Shown: in pieces, positions 52,792 to 60,637 of the stretch | How the letters are laid out: every line of letters begins with the position of its first letter | How positions within the stretch are numbered: the first letter of the stretch is position 1 | DNA from: Promethearchaeota archaeon Loki_b32 | GTDB taxonomy: Archaea > Asgardarchaeota > Lokiarchaeia > Sigyniarchaeales > SOKP01 | Reading direction: 5' to 3' | Length of the DNA stretch: 64,000 bases | NCBI GenBank assembly: GCA_005223125.1 | Contig: NJBH01000005.1 | Coordinates: 126,780 to 190,779, forward strand | Program-made: the position numbers and the translations under genes | The notes under the pieces: model-generated | What the model saw: only the letters and a program-made list of their open reading frames with translations | Told to the model about the DNA's origin: nothing | The model's database searches: none

Positions 52792-53319
52792 ATGACAAAA
52801 TTTGTTTTTGATGCTTGTTCACTAATATATTTGACTAAAATTAACTTAAAGGAAAAACTTACTAAATTAGGAGAAGTTATTGTTAGTCAAACTGTAAAAA
52901 ATGAATTAGTAGAAGAGATTGACCAATTTGAAGATGCAAAGACATTGAATAGAAATATAATAAAAAAAAAAATCAGGGAAAGTAGTTATAAATTAAAGAA
53001 TCTTTTCACAACTAAAAATTTAGGAAAAGGCGAAAAAGATACCATAGAAATATGCCTAAAAGATGAGGGCGCTCTTGTAACTGATGATCATAAAGCTTTA
53101 AATCTAGCTTTAAGTATAGGTTTAAAACCTAAAACTTCTGAAGTAATTTTATTAGATCTTCTTAAAAAATCTATTATTGATTATGAGAACTTTACAAAAT
53201 CATTCGAGGCGCTTGCTCTTATTAAAGCATTAAAACCAGAAGTTGTAAAATTCTTCTATAAAAAAGCAAAAGAAATTATTAAAAATAATATAAATAACTC
53301 AACGGAGGAAATTAAATGA
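52792..53319 (+). CDS. PIN-domain toxin
   Basis: This 175-residue protein starts MTKFVFDACSLIYLTKINLK, close to the start of the inverted toxin at 52495. NLGKGEKDTIEICLKDEG gives the middle acid, and LVTDDHKALNLAL the last pair. It should be an RNase held in check by the antitoxin encoded next. Its last four bases overlap the antitoxin start. The sequence likeness of the two divergent toxins suggests an old inverted duplication. Confidence 0.8.
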   Translation: MTKFVFDACSLIYLTKINLKEKLTKLGEVIVSQTVKNELVEEIDQFEDAKTLNRNIIKKKIRESSYKLKNLFTTKNLGKGEKDTIEICLKDEGALVTDDHKALNLALSIGLKPKTSEVILLDLLKKSIIDYENFTKSFEALALIKALKPEVVKFFYKKAKEIIKNNINNSTEEIK

Positions 53320-53603
53320 CCAAACAAATGAATTTGAGATTAGATGAAGATTTAATCAAGGAATTTGAGGAGCTTGCTGAACAAGAAAATTTAGATCGAT
53401 CAGCATTAGTAAGAAAAATCTTAATTGAAGGATTACAGCAAGAGCGTTTAAATTTTGCTCTCCAAAAATATATGATAAAGGAAATCTCCATTGAACGTGC
53501 GGCAGAAATTGCAAGAATTTCTTTGCACGATCTCATTATAAAGATGTCTCAACTTGGTATTCCCTCTAATTTAACTATGGATGACTTTGAAAAAATCTTA
53601 TGA
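53316..53603 (+). CDS. Ribbon-helix-helix/UPF0175-type antitoxin
   Basis: This 95-residue protein has a ribbon-helix-helix start (KQMNLRLDEDLIKEFEELAE, DRSALVRKILIEGL) and a UPF0175 part (KYMIKEISIERAAEIARISL, DLIIKMSQLGIPSN). GGAGG lies 8 bases before the ATG, inside the end of the toxin gene. It is the second gene of a toxin-first pair. Confidence 0.8.
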   Translation: MTKQMNLRLDEDLIKEFEELAEQENLDRSALVRKILIEGLQQERLNFALQKYMIKEISIERAAEIARISLHDLIIKMSQLGIPSNLTMDDFEKIL

Positions 53604-53660
53604 GATAATTTTTTAGAGAGGATGAAGGGAACAGAATGAGCGAAAAAGAGAAAATTATTC

Positions 53661-53757
53661 ACATTTTTTAGTTGTGGTTAATTGGAATTATCTATGCTTA
53701 AGAGTAAGATCCAATAAATTTATAGATGAACAAGATAAAGATGACGACGAAAAGGTT
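53661..53757 (+). pseudogene. Repeated leader with broken reading frame, copy 2
   Basis: The leader TTAGTTGTGGTTAATTGGAA matches that at 52603. ATG 53694 opens MLKSKIQ and stops at once. After a shift the sequence KFIDEQDKDDDEKVE may be the end of the same gene. So the leader is conserved while the gene has decayed. The rest of the gap at 53604-53860 shows no other feature. Confidence 0.4.
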
Positions 53758-53860
53758 GAATAGTTGACATTGATAATAAAGTTAAAAGAGTTATATATAT
53801 AAAGTAAAAGAAAAAGTGAAAATTAATAATTTAATGGTAGATACTTCATCGCAGCTTTTT

Positions 53861-54028
53861 TTAGCTTTTCTCTCTTTCAAAGACCAAGTAAAATGAAGCA
53901 GCTAATTTTAATTCCCAGCCCTCTATTGCCTGAGCATTTAAGATCTTTTCGAATTCTTTTGCATGTTTTGCGTTGCGGTAGATATCACCGACAGTTTCCA
54001 CCTTATATTCTTTCAATTTTATTATCAC
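53861..54028 (-). CDS. Small DUF4177-like protein
   Basis: This 55-residue protein reads IKLKEYKVETVGDIYRN, then FEKILNAQAIEGWELKLAAS and FYLVFEREKS. A strand, a helix ending in EGWEL and a last strand with FER form the DUF4177 pattern. The start is GTG 54028 with AGGTG overlapping it. The role is unknown; DUF4177 proteins are often small cytosolic accessory proteins. It stands between the toxin-antitoxin island and the Roadblock cluster. Confidence 0.5.
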   Translation of the reverse strand: MIIKLKEYKVETVGDIYRNAKHAKEFEKILNAQAIEGWELKLAASFYLVFEREKS

Positions 54029-54192
54029 CTAACAATTTTGACGTTATTTAATCTAAATTTGGGGCTCTTATTATTTAATTGTTAACATATTTTCTTTACA
54101 CAAAATTAAGCTAAAACTAGATAAAAATATTTAGATGTAATTTCATACAATATCCTAAAGATTAATTTCCAATAAAAAGATGATTTTTCATT

Positions 54193-54858
54193 ATGACTGA
54201 AGATGCATTAAAAGCTCGAATCAGAGAATTAGAGGAAGAACTTAAGAGAAAAGATGAAGAAACCAATGTTAATCTTGATAGAATTGGAGAACTTGAAGAA
54301 ATTATAATGAGATTAGAGGCGCTTATCCCAGAGGAAGATGAAAAAAAGAAGAGCAGAAAAAGGAAAGTGTGGGATTCAAAACTGGCTATTGAACTCGATG
54401 AAAAAAATAAACTAATTAGAAAATTAAAGGATGAAATGGGTTTCTTAAGAAAAGAAAAAATACGACTCCAACGAGAATTAGAAAAAATTAAATCCGCTAA
54501 CAAGGACTCATCTGTTATTAGAGTTGAGGATTTAAGAAGTGAACTACCCCTAAATGACTTAGTAAAAGAATTACAAGATACAGTGAGTAAACAGAGATCG
54601 TTAATTAATAAATTTAAAACTAATAAAGTTGATAACAAAGATATCCTTGAAAAATCGAGAGTTAAAGATGAAGAAATTGAAATTTTAAAGTCAGAAATCT
54701 CACAATTAAAGCAAAAATTAAAAGATTTTAGTCCAATTTCTAATGATAAAAGTGATGATTTCATAACTAAAAAATTAATTGAAGATCTCCAACAAGAACT
54801 AAATAAGACTAAAAGACAAGTTAGTGATTTAAAACAAAAACTAGCAAAATTAAGTTAA
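54193..54858 (+). CDS. Long coiled-coil protein
   Basis: This 221-residue protein is almost wholly coiled coil, made of heptads of Leu/Ile with Glu and Lys (ARIRELEEELKRKDEE, KEKIRLQRELEKIKSA, EIEILKSEISQLKQKLKDF). Short breaks occur near residues 45-60 and 100-118. No membrane segment or motif is seen. It is the first gene of the plus-strand cluster with the TPR-GTPase-like and Roadblock proteins and may be their scaffold. That role is inferred from position only. Confidence 0.65.
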   Translation: MTEDALKARIRELEEELKRKDEETNVNLDRIGELEEIIMRLEALIPEEDEKKKSRKRKVWDSKLAIELDEKNKLIRKLKDEMGFLRKEKIRLQRELEKIKSANKDSSVIRVEDLRSELPLNDLVKELQDTVSKQRSLINKFKTNKVDNKDILEKSRVKDEEIEILKSEISQLKQKLKDFSPISNDKSDDFITKKLIEDLQQELNKTKRQVSDLKQKLAKLS

Positions 54859-54981
54859 AACTAGATAGAAATATTAATGCAAAATTTTATAAAATATCTT
54901 GAAGATTAAAATTGACTTTTATGTATATTTTATAATATCCAAATTTATAAAACACTAAAGCAAATAAAGAACATTTAGATT

Positions 54982-57669
54982 ATGAAAGAGGTCAACAATT
55001 TTATAAATTTAAAGGAGAGAGAGGTTAAAAAGAGGTTAAAAGAGTTAAAGGACTTAGGTGTTAAACTAGAAGAATTAGGTGTTGAAATTAGTTGGAATAC
55101 ATTTATTGAATCTGTAGATCAACACACTAAGGCTAAAATTAAGGGAAATTATTTAATACCGTACGCTCGATATTTAGAAAATAGACTACGTGATTTAGTA
55201 ACCATACTGGGTAGGTTTCACGGGAAAATACAAATAATTAAAGCTGAATTAACAAGGTTAGAAATGAATTTTCATAAACGAGAGAAAAGTGTGAAACCTA
55301 CTCCAAGCGTATATGAAAGGATTGATGATAAAGTAGATATAAATTATATTCAAGGTCTTGAAAGAAGATTACATAATTTCTATGATAAAATACAATTATC
55401 GAAAGCTAAAATTGAAAAATTACATATTGATCTTTCGAAAGAAAGGGCTTCTAGAAAGAAAAGATTAGAGTTTAAAATCAATGATTTTTTAACACTAAAA
55501 TTAGAAAATAATAGAACTTTCATTTACATTAAAGGAAAGAAGTTTATCCAATGTATACGACTTTTTCTGGAAATTCAACCCCAAGAAAGCGATTTATATG
55601 AAGAAGTAGAATCCATTGATGAAGCAACAGAGATATTTGAACAAACACTTTGGGAAAATAAAATTGTTGAGGGTCCAATGGCACAACCGTCTCGTTTCCA
55701 AAATAAAACTATAACTCCCGAACAAGAATTTTGGGGGCATTGTTCAAATATCCAAACGTGGGCGGAACATGATTATGACACAAGGCTCATACACAGTAAT
55801 TTAGTATTTCAGTTATTAAAACAATTGGCATTTGCTGGAGATCCTAAAGCAAAAGCAATATTTAAGGAAGAGATTGCTATTCGCTTTGAAACGGGATATT
55901 TTTCTGTTGTCGCTTATCTTTTAGAGCAGGAATATCTACATTTCCTAGATAAAGATGAATTAAAAACGCTTTTAGAAAATAATCCGGACATGGAGGACCG
56001 CTTTTTAGAGAACAAAAGTGTTTTGGTTGGTTATGGGTCTCTTTTTTTAAAAATAGGAAATTACCTTAAAGCAGTCAAAATGCTTAAAAAATCTTTAAAA
56101 ATTGATTCAAAATCAGTAGAAGCCCTTTTTTTAATTGGGATTGCTTATGGAATTCTCGGAGATCATCGTAAAGCTTCTCAATCATTTAGACAGATAATTC
56201 AGATTTTTAATAATATTGGTAGGCGTGATCACTTAGCTAAAATACATTATTTGAGGATTTATTTTGAATTAGCATGTTATGGACTTGCTCTTTCAATAGC
56301 GCACCTGAATGAATATGATGAAATATTTAATTTTCATGTATCATTATTAAAAAAACCTAAAACTCTACCTCAAATACATAAAACGGTTATTGACGTACTT
56401 AGACGATTGCTTGGGGAATTTCCGATAATAATATTACAACTGATAGAAAGTGGATATATTTATTATATGAGTGAAGATGAATTGAGAGAGATCTTAGAGA
56501 ATGTAAAAAATCTCCCACCTCCTCAACTTGATGATGAATTTTCTTTGATGAACTATGGATTAGTAAATATTATCATTGGTGATTTCATCAAAGCTAAATA
56601 TGTATTAAAAGATATACTGAGCAAATATGACAATAAAAATCCTATTTTAGCTCTTTGTTTACTTGGAATTGCATATGGTAGTTTAAATCAACATGAAAAA
56701 GCCATGCAATCATTTAGAAAGGCACTAGATATAAATGATAAATATGATATAGCTTGGTTTGGACTTGGATTATCGTATAAACGTTCGGAGGAGTATATTA
56801 GATTAATTAAATTATTGATTCCAGAGCATTCTCTCCGTTTTTCTAAGATTCTCAATGCTGAGATTTTCAATTCTAGGACTTTTAAGACCAATAATGATTT
56901 ATATAAAAAGTGGCATGAGAAAACTATTAGGACTCTTGAATATTTCATACAAAAAAATCCCTGCAATGCAGTAGCATGGGCAGATCTTGTTACAATTTAT
57001 CATAATTCAGGAATAAAAAAGTTTTATTCGAATAATTTGTTATTAGCGTTTAAATCCTTCTTAAATGGGTTTAAATGGTATGAATTACAGAGCGTAAGAA
57101 TTAAACAACCTCCAATTAGTAATATCAAAAAAGAAAATTGGAAGAATCAATCAAGAATGAAGAAGAAAGAAAGAAGAAGAAGGAAGAAGATTGAAGAAAG
57201 AGGAAGAAGAAAGAATCAAGAATATGATTACACGTTTAAATTTCTTCTATGCGGTGAACCCCAATTCGCTAGAACAGCCTTTATTCACCAATTCATTACA
57301 GGTACATATGCACCAGCTATGAAAATGACTATTGGTGTAGATTTCTATTCAAAACTCTTGGAAATCAATGGGAAAAAAATAAAACTCCAAATTTGGGATT
57401 TTGGTAGGGAGAAAAGGTTTAGATTTTTATTATCTAATTATGTTCGGGGCGCTAATGTTGTTATAATGATGTATGATATTAATGACGCAAAACATTTAAA
57501 AAACGTTTCTGAAGTCGTTGAGATTGTACGTAAAAATGCTGAAGATATTCCAATCTTTTTGGCATCCCCCGAATCACACTCTAAAGAAGGAAAACTTAGG
57601 GAAATAATACCAGGTAGGGAACCCCCCTTCGAATTGATCACCAAAAGAATACTTGAGCGTATTGAATGA
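54982..57669 (+). CDS. TPR protein with C-terminal degenerate Ras-like domain
   Basis: This 895-residue protein has a helical, partly coiled-coil start (residues 1-160). A middle part holds TPR repeats (around 350-420, YLKAVKMLKKSLKIDSKSVE; and 520-610, KAMQSFRKALDINDKYDIAW). A basic linker (KKKERRRRKKIEERGRR) leads to a Ras-fold domain (748-895). That domain keeps TIGVDFYSKLLEINGKKIKL and IWDFGREKRF like a Rab, but the P-loop reads GEPQFART (758-765) with Ala-Arg in place of Gly-Lys. The NKxD motif is also lost (ASPESHSKE). Nucleotide binding is doubtful, so it is probably a pseudo-GTPase platform. Confidence 0.75.
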   Translation: MKEVNNFINLKEREVKKRLKELKDLGVKLEELGVEISWNTFIESVDQHTKAKIKGNYLIPYARYLENRLRDLVTILGRFHGKIQIIKAELTRLEMNFHKREKSVKPTPSVYERIDDKVDINYIQGLERRLHNFYDKIQLSKAKIEKLHIDLSKERASRKKRLEFKINDFLTLKLENNRTFIYIKGKKFIQCIRLFLEIQPQESDLYEEVESIDEATEIFEQTLWENKIVEGPMAQPSRFQNKTITPEQEFWGHCSNIQTWAEHDYDTRLIHSNLVFQLLKQLAFAGDPKAKAIFKEEIAIRFETGYFSVVAYLLEQEYLHFLDKDELKTLLENNPDMEDRFLENKSVLVGYGSLFLKIGNYLKAVKMLKKSLKIDSKSVEALFLIGIAYGILGDHRKASQSFRQIIQIFNNIGRRDHLAKIHYLRIYFELACYGLALSIAHLNEYDEIFNFHVSLLKKPKTLPQIHKTVIDVLRRLLGEFPIIILQLIESGYIYYMSEDELREILENVKNLPPPQLDDEFSLMNYGLVNIIIGDFIKAKYVLKDILSKYDNKNPILALCLLGIAYGSLNQHEKAMQSFRKALDINDKYDIAWFGLGLSYKRSEEYIRLIKLLIPEHSLRFSKILNAEIFNSRTFKTNNDLYKKWHEKTIRTLEYFIQKNPCNAVAWADLVTIYHNSGIKKFYSNNLLLAFKSFLNGFKWYELQSVRIKQPPISNIKKENWKNQSRMKKKERRRRKKIEERGRRKNQEYDYTFKFLLCGEPQFARTAFIHQFITGTYAPAMKMTIGVDFYSKLLEINGKKIKLQIWDFGREKRFRFLLSNYVRGANVVIMMYDINDAKHLKNVSEVVEIVRKNAEDIPIFLASPESHSKEGKLREIIPGREPPFELITKRILERIE

Positions 57670-57760
57670 AAAATAATATAGAAAAAAGAATTATTAACGT
57701 AAAGTTTAGTTTCTTAAAAATCTGAAAGTATAATAATTATTAACTTAATAAAAAGTAGAG

Positions 57761-58321
57761 ATGCCTTATCCGGAAGATTTTCTAAAGCGAATGGGAGCAG
57801 TCAATTCTGATATTCAAGGTTCCGCCATAGTAAGTGTCCAAGGATTTCCGATATGTTCTGTTCTTGCAAGAGACGTAAATGATGGAATCGTTTCAGCGAT
57901 GAGTGCTGCAATTCTAAGTGTCTCTGAACGCACTTTAAAGGAACTAGCTCGCGGAGATTTAAAGAGAATTCTCGTAGATGGTGCTGATGGAAAAATTATT
58001 TTGTCAAAAGTGGGCTCTAAGGCTATATTATGCACTCTAGCGAAAAGTGATGCCTCACTTGGTATGGTTTTTTTAAATATCCAAAGTGTTTCTAAAAAAT
58101 TAGCTGAAATATTAGATGGTGATGATGAGGACGATTATGGATATATAACATCATATCCCTATATTCCGCCTGGTCCTCCAGGTGCGGGTAGTGTTGCTGT
58201 CCGAAAAGAAAAACCTACTGAATTAGAAAAAGATGCCGAATTTGAGCCTTACTGCAAGCACTGTGGTGCCAAACTCGCAGAAGGACAAACAATTTGTCAT
58301 GTATGTAGAAAAAAAGTTTAG
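57761..58321 (+). CDS. Roadblock/LC7 protein with zinc-ribbon tail
   Basis: This 186-residue protein has a Roadblock domain (about 7-118: DIQGSAIVSVQGFPICSVLA, VSAMSAAILSVSERTLKELA, RILVDGADGKIILSKVG). A Pro/Gly-rich linker (YIPPGPPGAG) follows, then a zinc ribbon with cysteines 165, 168, 179 and 182. In bacteria (MglB) and eukaryotes (LC7, Ragulator) Roadblock proteins bind small GTPases or their relatives. Here the Ras-like domain of the upstream gene is the obvious partner. It lies 91 bases downstream of that gene. Confidence 0.85.
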   Translation: MPYPEDFLKRMGAVNSDIQGSAIVSVQGFPICSVLARDVNDGIVSAMSAAILSVSERTLKELARGDLKRILVDGADGKIILSKVGSKAILCTLAKSDASLGMVFLNIQSVSKKLAEILDGDDEDDYGYITSYPYIPPGPPGAGSVAVRKEKPTELEKDAEFEPYCKHCGAKLAEGQTICHVCRKKV

Positions 58322-58329
58322 GATTTGTT

Positions 58330-58938
58330 ATGTCTGCTAAAATGAAAAATACAATTCTCATTGTTGATGATGAGCCAGATATTTTGAATCTCCTAGAGAA
58401 GTTCTTGAAATTAGGAGATTTTAACACCATTACTTGTAGTAATGCAAAGGAAGTGTTAAGAGTAATAGAGGAAAGATATAATGATATAGCCATTATTATT
58501 CTTAATCCAATGATGCCGGGACTTAATAAGTATGAATTTTTGCAATCTGTCATATCTAATGAACGATATAAGCATATTTTGGTAGTGTTGTTAATAGGAA
58601 AAGCATTGGTAGGACCCCTGCAAATGCAAAAAGCAGATAAATCGATAGAAAGAATCAAATCTCTTATGCGAGAGAAATCTGTCAATAAATTGACGATAGA
58701 AAGAAAATACCTTCCAGAAATCTTCAGCACTGATATAATAGACATCTCAAAGGATGGCGGGCTTCCAATTTTAAAACCATTTGTAGTAGAATATTTTAGA
58801 TCAAAGGGGATTATAACTGAATTCTATGGAAATGTAATAAAGTTTATAAAACAACAAGAGCTAAACTGTAAGTTTTGTGGTAATAGACTGGTAAAGGAAC
58901 AAAAGATTTGTCCTGCTTGTGGAAAGATGGTTATATAG
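58330..58938 (+). CDS. Receiver-like protein with Asn at the phospho-site, insertion and zinc-ribbon tail
   Basis: This 202-residue protein starts as a response-regulator receiver: TILIVDDEPDILNLLEKFL with the acid pair at 13-14. The expected Asp after strand 3 is Asn59 (IIILNPMMPGLNKYEF). The lysine motif KPF appears only at 149-151, about 50 residues later than usual, because of an inserted segment (about 92-145). The tail has a zinc ribbon, cysteines 180, 183, 194 and 197. It cannot be phosphorylated at the normal place, so it probably acts as a binding domain. The gene lies 8 bases after the Roadblock gene. Confidence 0.75.
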   Translation: MSAKMKNTILIVDDEPDILNLLEKFLKLGDFNTITCSNAKEVLRVIEERYNDIAIIILNPMMPGLNKYEFLQSVISNERYKHILVVLLIGKALVGPLQMQKADKSIERIKSLMREKSVNKLTIERKYLPEIFSTDIIDISKDGGLPILKPFVVEYFRSKGIITEFYGNVIKFIKQQELNCKFCGNRLVKEQKICPACGKMVI

Positions 58939-59063
58939 AGAATATCTTTCACATTCGAATTTGACAAAAGAATCTAAATAATTAAATCCCATTATTTCTT
59001 AATGAAAAATAGAACATATTTTTATATTAAAATATTAAGCATAAAATCCAAGTTGATTTATCC

Positions 59064-59441
59064 TTGAGCGAAAACATCAGCGAACTCATCGACCTTTTAA
59101 GACGAATGGAAACTGAAAATCCTGATATTCAAGGTTCGATAATAGTAAGTATCCAAGGACTTCCGATATGTTCTACTCTTTCAAGAGATACAAATTATGA
59201 AATAGTAAGTGCGATATGCGCAGCGATATTAGCCATGTCTAAACACGCCGTAGAAGAGCTGGTTTGTGGAAAGTTAAAGCGAATTCTCATCGACGGCGTT
59301 GATGGAAAAATTATTTTATCAAAAGCAGGACCTAACTCCATATTATGCATGCTAGTAAAAAATGACGCTAGTTTAGAGGATATATTTCAATATTTCAATA
59401 ATAAACCTCCAAAAATGAAAGAGGCAGCATACATTGAATAA
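59064..59441 (+). CDS. Roadblock/LC7 protein, second copy
   Basis: This 125-residue protein is a paralogue of the Roadblock protein at 57761, with near-identical stretches (NPDIQGSIIVSIQGLPICST, LKRILIDGVDGKIILSKAG). It lacks the linker and zinc ribbon. The two could form a heterodimer, as Roadblock proteins do in eukaryotes. The start is TTG 59064. It is the last gene of the cluster before another toxin-antitoxin pair. Confidence 0.85.
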   Translation: MSENISELIDLLRRMETENPDIQGSIIVSIQGLPICSTLSRDTNYEIVSAICAAILAMSKHAVEELVCGKLKRILIDGVDGKIILSKAGPNSILCMLVKNDASLEDIFQYFNNKPPKMKEAAYIE

Positions 59442-59519
59442 GAAATATCTTTTAGATTTTTTTTATACTAAATCAGAAAATTATTCGCATTTTTAAATAT
59501 TGATTAATTGGAATTATTT

Positions 59520-59726
59520 ATGTCTAACGCGATTATCCAACAGACTTTTCAAAATAAATATGAAGAAAAAAGCAAATTAGAGAAAAAATGGCAAGATTTC
59601 ATAAATCAAGACACTTATTTAATTTCTGATAAAAAATTAAGATTTTCTGATGACATTATTCAAATTACCAAATTTCCTCGTGTATCTTTTTTTAATTTCA
59701 AAGTGAGAAGATTTCTAACAAGTTAA
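59520..59726 (+). CDS. Small unknown protein, member of the repeated-leader family
   Basis: The frame from ATG 59520 gives 68 residues (MSNAIIQQTFQNKYEEKSKL and on). The start is chosen because the leader TTGATTAATTGGAATTAT before it is the same as at 52603 and 53661, where it also ends at an ATG. After the stop, another frame reads KISNKLNLNDKMDVKFLQLK, NELERKEIIEMNLIDKIKF to a stop at 59842, and could be the rest of the protein after a frameshift. It may be an antitoxin-like gene. No family is known. Confidence 0.45.
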   Translation: MSNAIIQQTFQNKYEEKSKLEKKWQDFINQDTYLISDKKLRFSDDIIQITKFPRVSFFNFKVRRFLTS

Positions 59727-59952
59727 ATCTCAATGATAAAATGGATGTAAAATTTCTCCAACTGAAACTAAATGAACTTGAACGTAAAGAAATTATAGAA
59801 ATGAATTTAATCGATAAAATTAAATTTTGGAAAAAAAGTTAAAGATAGTTTTAGAGAGGAGTAGGTATTTAACTCAGCTTCTTAATTGATAAATTTTATA
59901 TAAAAATGTTAAAGTTTAAGTAGTAATGACATCTACAGAATTATGAGCAAAA

Positions 59953-60186
59953 ATGATAGGATATGCTGATCGAATCATTATCGATCCGAGGATTTTATCT
60001 GGACGTCCTGTTTTTAAAGGGACTAGAATTCCAATTTCTATAGTATTGAAAATGTTGCGTGATGGAGCAACTTTTCAAAAGATAATTGAAGAATATCCAA
60101 GGCTGACTGAAGATGATGTTAAGGCAGCTCTCGATTACTCGGTTTTTATTATAGATCATCCAGAAGAAGAAATAATTGATATTTAA
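59953..60186 (+). CDS. DUF433 antitoxin
   Basis: This 77-residue protein has the DUF433 signature DPRILSGRPVFKGTRIPISI and the helix FQKIIEEYPRLTEDDVKAAL. It pairs with the DUF5615 gene 41 bases downstream. It should bind DNA at its own promoter and neutralise the toxin. Similar to the antitoxin at 51333 but clearly diverged, so the two pairs were not recently duplicated. Confidence 0.85.
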   Translation: MIGYADRIIIDPRILSGRPVFKGTRIPISIVLKMLRDGATFQKIIEEYPRLTEDDVKAALDYSVFIIDHPEEEIIDI

Positions 60187-60227
60187 TCACAAATCTTCTT
60201 TAAAATTGTTTAAGAAAGAACTAAATC

Positions 60228-60590
60228 ATGGAGATTATAATAGACGAATGTATCGCAAAGTCAACTAGATTAATTTTAAAAGAAGCAGGATTCAAAATTA
60301 TCAATGTAGAAGATATTTTAGAACCTGGTGTTGAAGATGAATTAATATTTGAATATGCTTCAAATCATAAAATTCCAATAATCACACATGATAGAGGATT
60401 TGGAATATTTCACAAATTTTCTCAATTAAAACCACCTACAATTTTAACAATTCAAGTTCTTTCACCTCACCCTGAAGCTATTAATGAACTTTTAAGTAAA
60501 TTTCTAAGTCAGTTTGACTTAACTCGACCAGAGAACTATGGAAAGTTAATTATAGTATCAAAAAACAAAATTCGAATCAGACCGAAATGA
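60228..60590 (+). CDS. DUF5615 PIN-like toxin
   Basis: This 120-residue protein opens EIIIDECIAKSTRLILKEAG with the first acids of the PIN-like fold. IPIITHDRGFGIFHKFSQ is the second acid loop (HD rather than the usual LD), and ILTIQVLSPHPEAINELL is the end part. It is intact, unlike the pair member at 51102. It should be an RNase controlled by the DUF433 protein. Confidence 0.8.
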   Translation: MEIIIDECIAKSTRLILKEAGFKIINVEDILEPGVEDELIFEYASNHKIPIITHDRGFGIFHKFSQLKPPTILTIQVLSPHPEAINELLSKFLSQFDLTRPENYGKLIIVSKNKIRIRPK

Positions 60591-60637
60591 AAATACACAA
60601 AATCGAGCTTAATGTATTTGATTCTTAAGAGTAAATC

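Noticed and set aside
54162..54764. Minus-strand frame of 200 residues, Ser/Leu-rich
   Set aside because: Antisense of the Lys/Glu/Leu-rich coiled-coil gene, whose composition keeps the opposite strand open.
58215..58745. Minus-strand frame of 176 residues opposite the receiver-like gene
   Set aside because: No motif, and the plus strand carries a clear receiver fold and zinc ribbon.
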